A DNA stretch of 64,000 bases from Bosea sp. ANAM02 (GTDB taxonomy: Bacteria; Pseudomonadota; Alphaproteobacteria; Rhizobiales; Beijerinckiaceae). The position numbers were made by a program, and so were the translations under genes. Positions 33,669-43,194 of this stretch are shown here, one piece after another; positions within the stretch are counted from its first letter, which is position 1; every line of letters begins with the position of its first letter. The stretch lies in the NCBI RefSeq assembly GCF_011764485.1, contig NZ_AP022848.1, positions 3,438,001 to 3,502,000 of the forward strand, given 5' to 3'. The notes under the pieces are model-generated. The model made no database searches. It saw only the letters and a program-made list of their open reading frames with translations, and had not been told where the DNA came from.

Positions 33669-35485
33669 GTCGTCGCCCTTTCGAGAGTGATGACGAAGCT
33701 GGCGCCGGCGCCGGGGACGCTCGTCGCGGTCAAGGTGCCGCCGAAGGAGACGATCATGTCCTGAGAGATCACCAGCCCGAGGCCGAGCCCCTTCGGTTTC
33801 GACGTGCTGAACGGGACGAAGAGCTGCGCCAGCGCCTGCTCCGACAGTCCGGGACCGCGATCGGTGATCGCGATCTCGACCCGCTCGTGATTTGGCGTAA
33901 CCGTGATCGCGAGCGCGGGCTCGCCGCCCTGCCCGCCTTCCAGCAGCGCCTCGATCGCGTTGCGCAGCAGATTGACGAAGACCTGCTCCAGCTCGATCGA
34001 GCGGGCGATGACATGGACCGTCTCCGGCGGCGCGGTGACGAGCGGCGTCACGCCCGCCTGGCGCAAGGGACCTTCGAGCAGGGTCAGGGCGCCGTCGATG
34101 ATCGTGCCGATCGGGACCGGTGCGAGTGGCTCCTTGCTCCGGCGGGCGAAGCCGCGCAAAGCCTCTGTGATCGCGCCGATCCGGTCCGTCAGCGAGACGA
34201 TCCGGACCAGCGCGCCGTCGGCATCCGCAGGCTCCGCGCGCCTGAGGAAGGTGCGGGCGTTCTCGGCATAGGTGCGCAGGGCCGCGAGCGGCTGGTTGAC
34301 CTCATGGGCGACGCCGGCGGTGATCTGGCCGAGCGTCGCGAGGCGGTTGGCCTTGGCCAGTTCCTCGCGGAGATTCGAAAGCCGCTCCTGCGCGCGGGTG
34401 CGCTTCGCCATCTCGGCAACGAGGCGTTCATTGGCGCCGGCGAGTTCGGCGGTGCGCTCGGCGACGCGCTCCTCCAGCTCGGCCTTGGAGCGGGCATCGG
34501 CTTCCTGCCGGGCGAGGTTGCGCTGGCGGCGATAGAGCGCGAAACCGGCCAGCGCCGCGCCTGGCATGAGCAGCAGCGCGGCCAGCGCCTGCGACTGCGA
34601 GCGCCCGGCAGCGATCGCGGCATCGACCGGCTGAAGCACTTCGAGGAGCCAGTCCGTCGTCGCGACGGGCTGGCGAATGCGGACATAGCGCCCGGCGAAG
34701 GCATCGGCGCCCTGCAAGAGATCGCCGCGCTCTTGCAAGGGCAGCATGGTCAACGGCGCGGTTCCGAACTGGAGCGAATCACGGATCGCGACGGCGGTCG
34801 CCGGATCGAGCGGCGTCTCGACGCGGAAGCGCCAGTCTTCGACCGTCGAGAGCAGCACGACGCCGCGCCTGTCGACGACATAGGTCTGGCCGCCGAGCGC
34901 CCGCCAATCCGCCTCGACGCGATCGAACTCGGCCTTGACGACGATGACGCCGAGGCTGCGGCCACCCTCCTCGATCCGCCGTGTGACATAGAGGCCGGGG
35001 CGCTGGCTGACGGTGCCGAGCGCGAATTGCTCGGCCGCTCCGTTGGCCACGGCGCCCTTGAAGTAGTCGCGGAAGCTGTAGTTGCTGCCGACGAAGCTCG
35101 TCGGTTCGTTCCAGTTGCTCGCCGCGATCGCGACGCCGTCCGGGCCGAGCAGATAGATCACGGCCGCGCGCGCTTCCTTCGCGATCGCCTCCAGCTTGAG
35201 GTCGAGCCCATGGCGGCTGCCGCCGGTCAGCGCCTGCCTGACATCGGGGTCGCGCGCCAGGATGACGGGGAGCGCGCGCTGCTTCTCGAGTTCGCCACGC
35301 AGGATCGCCAGCGCCAGTGTACCGCCATCCGTCGCCCGAATCTCCGTCGCGGCGATGGCGCGGCTGCGGCCGATCTCTCCAGCCGCGAAAAGCGAGGCGA
35401 CAGCGAGCGCCGCCACGACCAGCCCGAAGACCAGCCAGCGCTGCCTCGCGGCATTCTTCCATGGATCGCGCCCGGATCGGCTCAT
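33665..35485 (-). CDS. dctB: C4-dicarboxylate sensor histidine kinase DctB
   Basis: A 606-residue inner-membrane sensor. The first transmembrane helix ([20 protein letters not shown], about residues 16-35) and a second ([19 protein letters not shown], about residues 290-308) bracket a periplasmic double-PAS domain that senses succinate-type ligands ([23 protein letters not shown]). A coiled coil follows, then the H-box [21 protein letters not shown] and the ATPase domain with [16 protein letters not shown] and [15 protein letters not shown] 35485 is selected because the 24 residues upstream would be encoded by the DctD binding sites. Confidence 0.92.
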   Translation of the reverse strand: MSRSGRDPWKNAARQRWLVFGLVVAALAVASLFAAGEIGRSRAIAATEIRATDGGTLALAILRGELEKQRALPVILARDPDVRQALTGGSRHGLDLKLEAIAKEARAAVIYLLGPDGVAIAASNWNEPTSFVGSNYSFRDYFKGAVANGAAEQFALGTVSQRPGLYVTRRIEEGGRSLGVIVVKAEFDRVEADWRALGGQTYVVDRRGVVLLSTVEDWRFRVETPLDPATAVAIRDSLQFGTAPLTMLPLQERGDLLQGADAFAGRYVRIRQPVATTDWLLEVLQPVDAAIAAGRSQSQALAALLLMPGAALAGFALYRRQRNLARQEADARSKAELEERVAERTAELAGANERLVAEMAKRTRAQERLSNLREELAKANRLATLGQITAGVAHEVNQPLAALRTYAENARTFLRRAEPADADGALVRIVSLTDRIGAITEALRGFARRSKEPLAPVPIGTIIDGALTLLEGPLRQAGVTPLVTAPPETVHVIARSIELEQVFVNLLRNAIEALLEGGQGGEPALAITVTPNHERVEIAITDRGPGLSEQALAQLFVPFSTSKPKGLGLGLVISQDMIVSFGGTLTATSVPGAGASFVITLERATT

Positions 35486-35495
35486 CCCGGAGTCG

Positions 35496-35545
35496 TTGTG
35501 CGGAATTCCGCACAAATCAAGAGGCCGCGTGCGGAATTCCGCTCG
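35496..35545. promoter_or_regulatory. Two DctD-type upstream activator palindromes
   Basis: TTGTGCGGAATTCCGCACAA (35496-35515) is a perfect 20-bp palindrome. CGTGCGGAATTCCGCTCG (35528-35545) is a near copy with centres 31 bp apart, about three helical turns. Both match the DctD upstream sites known from rhizobial dctA promoters. A weaker third palindrome (GATTCCGCCGGGAATC) follows near 35562. Confidence 0.85.
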
Positions 35546-35618
35546 AGGTATTCGCAAACTGATTCCGCCGGGAATCGCAACTCATTGGTTTCGTTTGATT
35601 TTCATGACTCCACCCGGT

Positions 35619-35633
35619 TGGCACGCGGGTTGC
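35619..35633 (+). promoter_or_regulatory. Sigma-54 promoter of dctA
   Basis: TGGCACGCGGGTTGC has the GG and GC dinucleotides exactly ten bases apart, the defining -24/-12 spacing. It lies 74-123 bp downstream of the DctD sites and 60 bp before dctA. Confidence 0.88.
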
Positions 35634-35692
35634 GGAAGAGGGGCAGCGGTTTCGAACAAGACCAAGACGACCGCCGACCCAAGGAGCAGACC

Positions 35693-37024
35693 ATGGCGAA
35701 CCCGATCATCGCGCCCGCTCAGCCGGCGCGCCCGAAGAAGTTCTATCAACATCTCTATGTGCAGGTGCTGTTCGCCATCGCGGCGGGCATCCTGCTCGGC
35801 CATTTCTCGCCGGAACAGGGCGCCGCCCTGAAGCCGCTCGGCGATTCCTTCATCAAGCTGGTGAAGATGATCATCGCGCCGGTGATCTTCCTGACGGTCT
35901 CGACCGGCATCGCTGGGATGACCGACATGAAGAAGGTCGGGCGCGTCGCCGGCAAGGCGATGATCTATTTCCTGTGCTTCTCGACGCTGGCGCTGATCGT
36001 CGGCCTGATCATCGGCAACCTGATCCAGCCCGGTGCAGGCCTTCACATCAGTCCTGCCAGCCTCGATGCCAAGGCCGTGCAGGGCTACGCCGCCAAGGCG
36101 CATGACACCAGCATCGTCGGCTTCCTGCAGAACATCATCCCGGACACGATCGTCGGCGCCTTCGCTTCCGGCGACATCCTGCAGGTGCTGTTCTTCTCGG
36201 TGCTCTTCGGCCTGTCGCTGGCCATGGTCGGGGAGCGCGGCAAGCCGGTGCTCGACTTCCTGCAAGCGCTCTCGACCCCGATCTTCAAGCTGGTCGCGAT
36301 CCTGATGAAGGCCGCCCCGATCGGGGCCTTCGGCGCGATGGCCTTCACCATCGGCCGCTACGGCATCGGCTCGGTCGCCAACCTCGCCTTCCTGATCCTG
36401 ACCTTCTACATCACGGCGGCGGTCTTCGTGCTGGTCGTGCTCGGTGTCGTCGCCCGCTATAACGGCTTCTCGATCCTGGCGCTGATCCGCTACATCAAGG
36501 ACGAGATCCTCCTCGTCGTCGGCACCTCCTCCTCGGAAGCGGCGCTGCCGAGCCTGATGGAGAAGATGGAGGCCGCCGGCTGCAAGCGCTCGGTCGTCGG
36601 GCTGGTCATCCCGACCGGGTATTCCTTCAATCTCGACGGCACCAATATCTACATGACGCTGGCGGCGCTGTTCATCGCGCAGGCGATGGACATCCACCTG
36701 CCGCTCGGCGACCAGATCCTGCTGCTGCTCGTCGCGATGCTGTCCTCGAAGGGCGCGGCCGGCATCACCGGCGCCGGCTTCATCACGCTGGCTGCCACGC
36801 TCTCCGTCGTCCCGGCCGTTCCGGTCGCCGGCATGGCGCTGATCCTCGGCATCGACCGCTTCATGTCGGAATGCCGCGCGGTGACCAACTTCATCGGCAA
36901 CGCCGTCGCCACAATCGTGGTGGCGCGCTGGGAAGGCGAGCTTGACGAGAACCGCCTGAAGGCCGCGCTTGCGGGCCAGCTTCCGGATTTCCTCGACGAA
37001 CCCCTGATGGCTCCGGCCGAATAA
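35693..37024 (+). CDS. dctA: C4-dicarboxylate/proton symporter DctA
   Basis: A 443-residue inner-membrane carrier importing succinate, fumarate and malate. Family landmarks are [42 protein letters not shown], the serine-rich re-entrant loop [35 protein letters not shown], and [23 protein letters not shown] 35693 follows AAGGAG; the frame stays open far upstream as shadow of dctB. Expression should depend on DctB/DctD and sigma-54, with the sites described just upstream. Confidence 0.96.
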   Translation: MANPIIAPAQPARPKKFYQHLYVQVLFAIAAGILLGHFSPEQGAALKPLGDSFIKLVKMIIAPVIFLTVSTGIAGMTDMKKVGRVAGKAMIYFLCFSTLALIVGLIIGNLIQPGAGLHISPASLDAKAVQGYAAKAHDTSIVGFLQNIIPDTIVGAFASGDILQVLFFSVLFGLSLAMVGERGKPVLDFLQALSTPIFKLVAILMKAAPIGAFGAMAFTIGRYGIGSVANLAFLILTFYITAAVFVLVVLGVVARYNGFSILALIRYIKDEILLVVGTSSSEAALPSLMEKMEAAGCKRSVVGLVIPTGYSFNLDGTNIYMTLAALFIAQAMDIHLPLGDQILLLLVAMLSSKGAAGITGAGFITLAATLSVVPAVPVAGMALILGIDRFMSECRAVTNFIGNAVATIVVARWEGELDENRLKAALAGQLPDFLDEPLMAPAE

Positions 37025-37052
37025 GGCCCTCCAACAAAAGCCGACAGCCCGC

Positions 37053-37092
37053 AAGAAGCCGCCGCCGGGCCACCCGGAGGCGGCTTCTTCAC
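37053..37092 (+). terminator. Rho-independent terminator after dctA
   Basis: AAGAAGCCGCC (37053-37063) pairs with GGCGGCTTCTT (37079-37089) around a GC-rich loop of 15 bases; the descending arm ends CTTCTTCACTTT. It starts 28 bp after the dctA stop. Confidence 0.8.
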
Positions 37093-37265
37093 TTTGGCGG
37101 GGTCGCAACCGTGCGAATCCGACGCCGCCATCCGGCTGCGATGATCGCACACCCAAAGTCTAAGAGTCCGCCCATCCGGTTACCGGAGCGGCAGCTTGAC
37201 GCCCCCTGCGGAGAGTTTCACTATTCTAAATTGAACGACGCTTCGTCGTCGCCTGGGAGGTTGAG

Positions 37266-40200
37266 ATGCTGCATGAGCTCTCGCGTCGCCAGTTTCTGAA
37301 AGCCGCAGGCGCGGGTCTGGGCGGTTCTGCCGTCGCCGCGCTGGGGTTCGGGGGTGCCGAGGAGGCACTTGCCCAGGCCGTGCGGCCCTTCAAGCTGGCA
37401 CGCACCACGGAAACACGAAATACCTGTCCGTATTGTTCAGTCGCCTGCGGCGTCATCATGTACAGCCTGGGCGACAAGTCCAAGAACGCCCATCCGGCGA
37501 TCATCCATATCGAGGGCGACCCGGACCATCCGACCAATCGCGGCACGCTCTGCCCGAAAGGCTCCGCGCTGCTCGACTTCGTCCATTCCGAGACGCGCAC
37601 CAAGGTGCCGCAATATCGCGGCCCCGGCGAGAAGGCCTTCCGCCAGATCACCTGGAACGAGGCGCTCGACCGCATCGCGCGGCTGATGAAGGATGATCGC
37701 GACAAGAACTTCGTCGCCAAGAACCAGGACGGCGTCACGGTCAACCGCTGGTTGACCACGGGCTTCCTGGCCGCTTCGGCCACCACCAACGAGACGGCCT
37801 TCCTGACCTACAAGGTCGTGCGAAGCGCCGGGATACTGGCGTTCGACAACCAGGCGCGCGTTTGACACGGACCGACGGTGGCCAGTCTGGCCCCAACATT
37901 CGGTCGCGGTGCGATGACCAACTCCTGGACGGACATCAAGAACACCGATCTCGTCATCATCATGGGCGGCAATGCCGCGGAAGCGCACCCCTGCGGCTTC
38001 AAATGGGTCACTGAGGCGAAGGCCCAGCGTGGCGCCAAGCTGATCGTCGTCGATCCGCGCTTCACGCGCTCGGCTTCGGTCGCGGATTACTATGCGCCGA
38101 TCCGGCAAGGCACCGACATCGCCTTCCTGCTCGGGGCGATGAAGTACTGCATCGACAACGACAAGATCCAGCACGACTACGTGCGCGCCTTCACCAACGC
38201 GCCCTATATCGTGAAGGAGGGCTTCGGTTATCAGGACGGCCTGTTCACCGGCTATGACGAGGCCAAGCGCGACTATGACCGCTCGAGCTGGGAATACGAG
38301 CTCGGGCCGGACGGCTATGTCCAGGTCGACGAAACCCTGCAGCATCCGCGCTGCGTCTACCAACTGCTGAAGAAGCACATCGCCGCCTATACGCCGGAGA
38401 TGGTCGAGCGCATCTGCGGCACGCCGAAGGACAAGTTCCTGGCGGTCTGCAAGCTGATCTCGGAAACCTCCGCGCGCGACAAGGTCATGACCTCGATGTA
38501 TGCGCTCGGCTGGACGCAGCATTCGAAGGGCTCGCAGAACATCCGCTCGATGGCGATGCTGCAGTTGCTGCTCGGCAATATCGGCATGCGCGGCGGCGGC
38601 ATGAACGCGCTGCGCGGGCACTCCAACATCCAGGGCCTGACCGATATCGGCCTGATGTCGAACCTGATCCCGGGCTATCTCACGCTGGGAACCGACAGGG
38701 AGGTCGATTTCCAGACCTACATGTCGACGCGCGGCTTCAAGCCGCTGCGGCCGAACCAGATGAGCTACTGGCAGAACTACAGGAAGTTCATGGTGAGCTT
38801 CCTGAAGTCCATGTGGGGCAAGGCCGCGACGGCGGAGAACGACTTCTCCTACCAGTGGCTGCCGAAGCTCGACGTGCCCGGCTACGACATGCTCCGGTAC
38901 TTCGACATGATGCACCAGGGCAAGGTGAACGGCTATTTCTGCCAGGGCTTCAACCCGCTGCTCTCTTTGTCCAATCGCGGCAAGGTGACGGCCGCGCTGT
39001 CGAAGCTGAAATTCCTGGTGGTGATGGACCCGCTGCAGACGGAAACCGCGCGGTTCTGGAAGGACGAGGGCGTCCATAACGACGTCAAGCCGGAAGCGAT
39101 CCAGACCGAGGTCTTCGAGCTGCCGACCACCTGCTTCGCCGAGGACGAAGGCTCGCTGGTCAATTCCGGCCGCTGGCTGCAATGGCACTGGCCGGGCCAG
39201 GAACCTCCGGGCGAGGCCCGGACCGACGCCTGGATCATGGCGCAGATCCACCAGCGCCTGCGCGCCCTCTACGAGAAGGAGGGCGGCACCTTCCCGGATC
39301 CGATCGTCAATCTGCACTGGCCCTATCGCCAGCCCGACGATCCGCAGCCGGACGAGATGGCCAAGGAGCTGAACGGCTATGTCGTCTCGACGGTGACGGA
39401 CGCGGTCGACCCGACCAAGGTCCTGCTGGAAAAAGGCAAGCAGGTCGACACCTTCGGCCAGTTGCGCGACGACGGCTCGACCGCCTGCGGCTGCTGGATC
39501 TATTCCGGCTGCTGGACGGAGAAGGGCAACATGATGGCCCGCCGCGATACCAGCGATCCGGCCAATACCGGCGCCTATTCCAACTGGGCGTTCTCCTGGC
39601 CGGCCAACCGCCGCATCCTCTACAACCGCGCCTCGGCCGATATCGACGGCAAGCCCTGGGATCCCAAGCGCAAGCTGATCGAGTGGAACGGTGCGGCCTG
39701 GACCGGCTACGACGTGCCGGACATCGCGGCGACGGCGAAGCCGCGCGATGTCGGCCCGTTCATCATGAACCCCGAGGGAACGGCGCGGCTGTTCTCGCGC
39801 GGCATGATGAAGGACGGTCCCTTCCCGGCCCATTACGAGCCGTTCGAAAGCCCGGTCGCCAACGTCATGGCGCCCAAGATCCGCGGCAATCCCGCCGCGC
39901 GCATCTTCAAGGACGACCTCGCCGCGCTCGGGACCTCGGACAAATTCCCCTATGCGGCGACCTCCTACCGCCTGACCGAGCACTTCCATTACTGGACCAA
40001 GCATGTCTGGGTGAATGCGGTGCTCCAGCCGGAGTTCTTCGTCGAGATCAGCGAACAGTTGGCCGCGGAGAAGAACATCCAGAAGGGCGGCTGGGTGAAG
40101 GTCTCCTCGGCCCGCGGCACGGTCTATGCCAAGGCGGTGGTGACCAAGCGCATCAAGCCGCTGACCTGCGACGGCAAGACCGTCCATGTCGTCGGCATCC

Positions 40201-40349
40201 CGCTCCACTGGGGCTTCACCGGTGCGGCACGCAAGGGCTTCGGCCCGAACAGCCTCACCCCGTTCGTCGGCGACGCCAATATCGAGACGCCCGAGTTCAA
40301 GGCGTTCCTGGTGAATGTCGAGCCGTCCAACGGTCCGGCGACGAGCTAG
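37266..40349 (+). CDS. fdnG: Selenocysteine formate dehydrogenase-N major subunit (in-frame UGA)
   Basis: The catalytic Mo/W-bis-MGD subunit, 1027 residues, oxidising formate in the periplasm. The N-terminus has a twin-arginine signal ([12 protein letters not shown], residues 6-17). The [4Fe-4S] ligands are C54, C57, C61 and C96 (CPYCSVAC ... TLCPKGS). TGA at 37863-37865 is codon 200 and must be read as selenocysteine, the Mo ligand: the flanking residues [26 protein letters not shown] match E. coli FdnG around its Sec196, and a SECIS-type hairpin follows. The start has a GGGAGG site. Automatic callers would split this gene into a 199-residue piece and a large piece starting near 37878. First gene of the fdn-sel operon. 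Confidence 0.97.
37863..37897 (+). promoter_or_regulatory. Sec UGA codon and bacterial SECIS hairpin
   Basis: After the UGA, GG-U-GGCC (37877-37883), loop AGUCU (37884-37888) and GGCC-CC (37889-37894) form an upper stem with a single bulged U before the GGCC helix. This is the architecture, and almost the sequence, recognised by SelB in E. coli fdnG mRNA. The hairpin sits at the required short distance from the UGA. Confidence 0.88.
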
Positions 40350-40359
40350 GGAGGAAGCA

Positions 40360-41280
40360 ATGGCTGGACTGCAAAGTCAGGACTTCGCCCGCATCTCGGC
40401 GACCACCTTCAGGCCGCCGGATGTCCGCCACGACTTCGAGGTGGCGAAGCTCATCGACGTCTCCAAATGCATCGGCTGCAAGGCCTGCCAGGCGGCCTGC
40501 CTGGAGTGGAACAACCTGCGCGAGGAGGTCGGCGTCAATGTGGGAGTCTACGAAAACCCGCACGACCTGACGCCGAACTCGTGGACGCTGATGCGGTTCA
40601 CCGAATGGGAGAATCCGGAGAGCGGCAATCTCGAATGGCTGATCCGCAAGGACGGCTGCATGCATTGCGCCGATCCGGGCTGCCTCAAGGCCTGCCCCTC
40701 GCCGGGCGCGATCGTGCAGTACAATAACGGCATCGTCGATTTCGTCTCGGAGAACTGCATCGGCTGCGGCTATTGCGTGAAGGGCTGCCCCTTCAACATC
40801 CCGCGCATCAGCCAGGCCGACCACAAGGCCTATAAATGCACGCTCTGCTCGGACCGGGTCTCGGTCGGCCAGGCGCCGGCCTGCGCCAAGGCCTGCCCGA
40901 CCGGCGCGATCGTGTTCGGCACCAAGCAGGCGATGCTCGACCATGCCCAGGGCCGCATCACCGATCTGAAATCGCGCGGTTTCAAGAATGCCGGCATCTA
41001 CGACCCGCCCGGCGTCGGCGGCACGCATGTGATGTATGTCCTGCATCACGCCGACAAGCCGCAGCTCTATGCCAACCTGCCGAACAATCCGCGCATCAGC
41101 CAGGTCGTCGAGCTCTGGAAGGGGCTGACCAAATATGCCGGCATGGCGGCCGTGGGCTTCGCCGCCGCCTTCGCCTTCGTCCATGCGACGGTGGCGCGAC
41201 GCAACGATGTCAGCCGCGCGGAGGCGCGCGAGGCCGAGCATCTGATCGACGAGGAGGCAGCCCGTGGCCGTCAGGCGTGA
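40360..41280 (+). CDS. fdnH: Formate dehydrogenase-N iron-sulfur subunit
   Basis: A 306-residue electron-transfer subunit with four [4Fe-4S] clusters. The cysteine groups are [40 protein letters not shown] and CTLCSDR...[10 protein letters not shown] single C-terminal transmembrane helix ([20 protein letters not shown], about residues 263-282) anchors it on the periplasmic face. The start at 40360 has GGAGGAAG upstream, 10 bp after the fdnG stop. It carries electrons from FdnG to the cytochrome b subunit. Confidence 0.96.
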   Translation: MAGLQSQDFARISATTFRPPDVRHDFEVAKLIDVSKCIGCKACQAACLEWNNLREEVGVNVGVYENPHDLTPNSWTLMRFTEWENPESGNLEWLIRKDGCMHCADPGCLKACPSPGAIVQYNNGIVDFVSENCIGCGYCVKGCPFNIPRISQADHKAYKCTLCSDRVSVGQAPACAKACPTGAIVFGTKQAMLDHAQGRITDLKSRGFKNAGIYDPPGVGGTHVMYVLHHADKPQLYANLPNNPRISQVVELWKGLTKYAGMAAVGFAAAFAFVHATVARRNDVSRAEAREAEHLIDEEAARGRQA

Positions 41281-41959
41281 AGAGGAGCGCACGACCGTAG
41301 ACCGCTATCCCGGCCGCGTGCGCGTCAATCACTGGATCACCGCGATCTCGCTGATCCTGCTCACGCTGAGCGGGGCGGCGCTGTTCCACCCGTCGCTGTT
41401 CTTCCTGTCGAGCCTGTTCGGCGGCGGCTCCAACACGCGGGCGCTGCATCCCTGGCTCGGCGTCGTGCTGCTCGCGAGCTTCGCGATCCTGTTCGTCCAG
41501 ATGGTCAGGTATAATTTCTGGACGAAGGCCGACACCAAGTGGATGGGCCATATCGGCGAGGTGATGTCGGGCCGCGAGGAGAACCTGCCCGAGATCGGCA
41601 AGTACAATGGCGCGCAGAAGATCGTCTTCTGGCTGATGACCCTGCTCATCATCGTCCTGTTCGGGACGGGCATCATGATCTGGTACGAGTATTTCGGCGC
41701 GAGCTTCACCATCGAGCAGCAGCGCCTCGGCCATATCGTGCATGCGCTGGCGGCAGTCGCCATGCTGCTCGTGGTCATCGTCCATATCTATGCCGGCTTC
41801 TATGTCCGTGGCACGATCAGCGCCATGACCGAGGGCAAGGTGACGGGCGGCTGGGCCTTCCGCCACCATCGGCTCTGGCTGCGGCAGGAAGCGCGCGAGG
41901 GCGTGATCGACGAGCGCCAGACGCCGCCGCGCCGCCATAGCCCCGGCCCGGCCGAATGA
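41264..41959 (+). CDS. fdnI: Formate dehydrogenase-N cytochrome b556 subunit
   Basis: A 231-residue membrane cytochrome that takes electrons to the quinone pool. Four hydrophobic helices are visible, starting with [25 protein letters not shown], which has the first heme-ligand histidine. Further heme-side histidines lie in [26 protein letters not shown]. The GTG at 41264 overlaps fdnH by 17 bases and gives the expected N-terminus ([24 protein letters not shown]). The C-terminal tail after residue 205 is charged and cytoplasmic. Confidence 0.94.
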   Translation: MAVRREEERTTVDRYPGRVRVNHWITAISLILLTLSGAALFHPSLFFLSSLFGGGSNTRALHPWLGVVLLASFAILFVQMVRYNFWTKADTKWMGHIGEVMSGREENLPEIGKYNGAQKIVFWLMTLLIIVLFGTGIMIWYEYFGASFTIEQQRLGHIVHALAAVAMLLVVIVHIYAGFYVRGTISAMTEGKVTGGWAFRHHRLWLRQEAREGVIDERQTPPRRHSPGPAE

Positions 41960-42029
41960 GTTTTATGGCCTGCGGCGCGGCCCCGGCCGTGCCGCCTCCC
42001 GTGACCCGTGCGGTTCGAGAGGACACCAA

Positions 42030-42950
42030 ATGAGTGACGATCCGGGCTTCGCCGCCTTCGAAGAGGTCGGCATTGCCGAGCGCGACAAGCCGCCCTTCCT
42101 GCGCCTGCCGGAGCCTGAGACGCTGTTCGACAAGCGCGCGGCGCGGTTCACCGTGCTCGCGCCGGGCCATCAGCTCGAAGCCTATCTCGCCTTTCTCGGC
42201 GGCGTGAGCCAGGCGCAGGCGACGCTTGCGGCAGCGATCGGCGCCCCCGACATGCCTTCCCCCGGCGATCTCAGAATGCGCGCCGGTAATGCGATGCCGC
42301 TGCTACCGCGCGAAGAGCTGGCGACAGATCGCAGCGTTTCCGAGGCCTTCGACCGGCTCGCAGCGCTGCTGGCCGATGTCTCCATGCCGGATCTCGCCCG
42401 CGAGGCCCTTACCCGCGCCGCCGCGGCGGGACCGGAGGCGCGGCAGGCCATGTTCGCCGCCGTGCTGGCCGATGCGGTGCCGGTCGAAGCCGTCGCCGAG
42501 CACATCTTCGCCGCCGCCGCCCTGCAGGTCGTCGCGGCCCGACGCAGCGCCCTGCTCGATCCCGTCCTGCCTCAGCCGGTCGCCGACGGCGTCTGCCCGT
42601 GCTGCGGCGGGCCGCCGGTCGCGAGCGCGGTCGTCGCCGATCTCCATGTCGAGGGCGTCCGCTATGTTCAGTGCTCGCTCTGCGCGGCGCAGTGGAACCA
42701 TGTCCGGGTGAAATGCGTCTCCTGCGGCTCGACCAAGGGCATCGCCTATCAGGAGATCGAGGGCATCGCCGACACGATCAAGGCCGAGACCTGCGACGAG
42801 TGCCGGACCTATGTGAAGATCCTGAACCGCCGCAAGGCGCCGGAGCTGGAAGCGGTAGCCGACGACGTTGCGAGCCTCGGGCTCGACCTCCTGGTGACGG
42901 AAGCCGGCTGGCGGCGTGCGGGGGTGAACCCGTTCCTGCTCGGATACTGA
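42030..42950 (+). CDS. fdhE: Formate dehydrogenase accessory protein FdhE
   Basis: A 306-residue cytoplasmic maturation factor needed for active, exported formate dehydrogenase. The C-terminal half is a double zinc-ribbon/rubredoxin-like module: CPCCGGPPVASAV, QCSLCAAQWNHVRVKCVSCGS, and CDECRTYVKILNRRK. It lies 70 bp after fdnI in the same direction. A 156-bp palindromic element separates it from selA. Confidence 0.94.
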   Translation: MSDDPGFAAFEEVGIAERDKPPFLRLPEPETLFDKRAARFTVLAPGHQLEAYLAFLGGVSQAQATLAAAIGAPDMPSPGDLRMRAGNAMPLLPREELATDRSVSEAFDRLAALLADVSMPDLAREALTRAAAAGPEARQAMFAAVLADAVPVEAVAEHIFAAAALQVVAARRSALLDPVLPQPVADGVCPCCGGPPVASAVVADLHVEGVRYVQCSLCAAQWNHVRVKCVSCGSTKGIAYQEIEGIADTIKAETCDECRTYVKILNRRKAPELEAVADDVASLGLDLLVTEAGWRRAGVNPFLLGY

Positions 42951-42982
42951 GAGAATCGCCGTGGACATGATCTTGCGCGGAA

Positions 42983-43138
42983 CACCGCCGTCATTCCGGG
43001 GCATTGCGCAGCGATGACCCCGGAATCCACGAACCCCGCTCTGGAAGGCCAGGCTCGAAGGGTCGTCTCCATTCGGTTCGTCCGGTGTTCATGGGTTCCG
43101 GGCTCGGCCCTGAGGGCCGCCCCGGAATGACGGCGGTG
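42983..43138. repeat. 156-bp MITE-like palindromic element inside the fdn-sel operon
   Basis: CACCGCCGTCATTCCGGGG at 42983-43001 is repeated perfectly in inverse at 43120-43138, giving 19-bp terminal inverted repeats around 118 bp without a gene. The termini carry the GTCATTCCGGGG motif related to the other GTCAT...ATGAC elements of this window. In RNA it would form a strong hairpin between fdhE and selA and could affect processing or partial termination. Confidence 0.85.
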
Positions 43139-43194
43139 GTTCGGGCCGGGTCAGTCAACGGATTATCGATCAAGCGTCTCCCGGAGGGAGCCTG

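Noticed and set aside
33887..35692. A long N-terminal extension of dctA
   Set aside because: It is antisense to dctB and would run through the sigma-54 promoter. DctA homology starts at the ATG at 35693 with a ribosome binding site.
37266..37865. A separate 199-residue truncated formate dehydrogenase gene ending at TGA, with a second gene from 37878
   Set aside because: The frame is continuous across the TGA, flanking residues match FdnG around selenocysteine, a SECIS hairpin follows, and selA, selB, selC and selD are present. It is one selenoprotein gene.
37437..40208. A 923-codon leftward open frame opposite fdnG
   Set aside because: High-GC antisense shadow of fdnG; composition is arginine/leucine/aspartate-rich with no domain. 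The same reasoning rejects the long antisense frames opposite leuA, the molybdenum hydroxylase, dctA, selB and the Atm1-like exporter.
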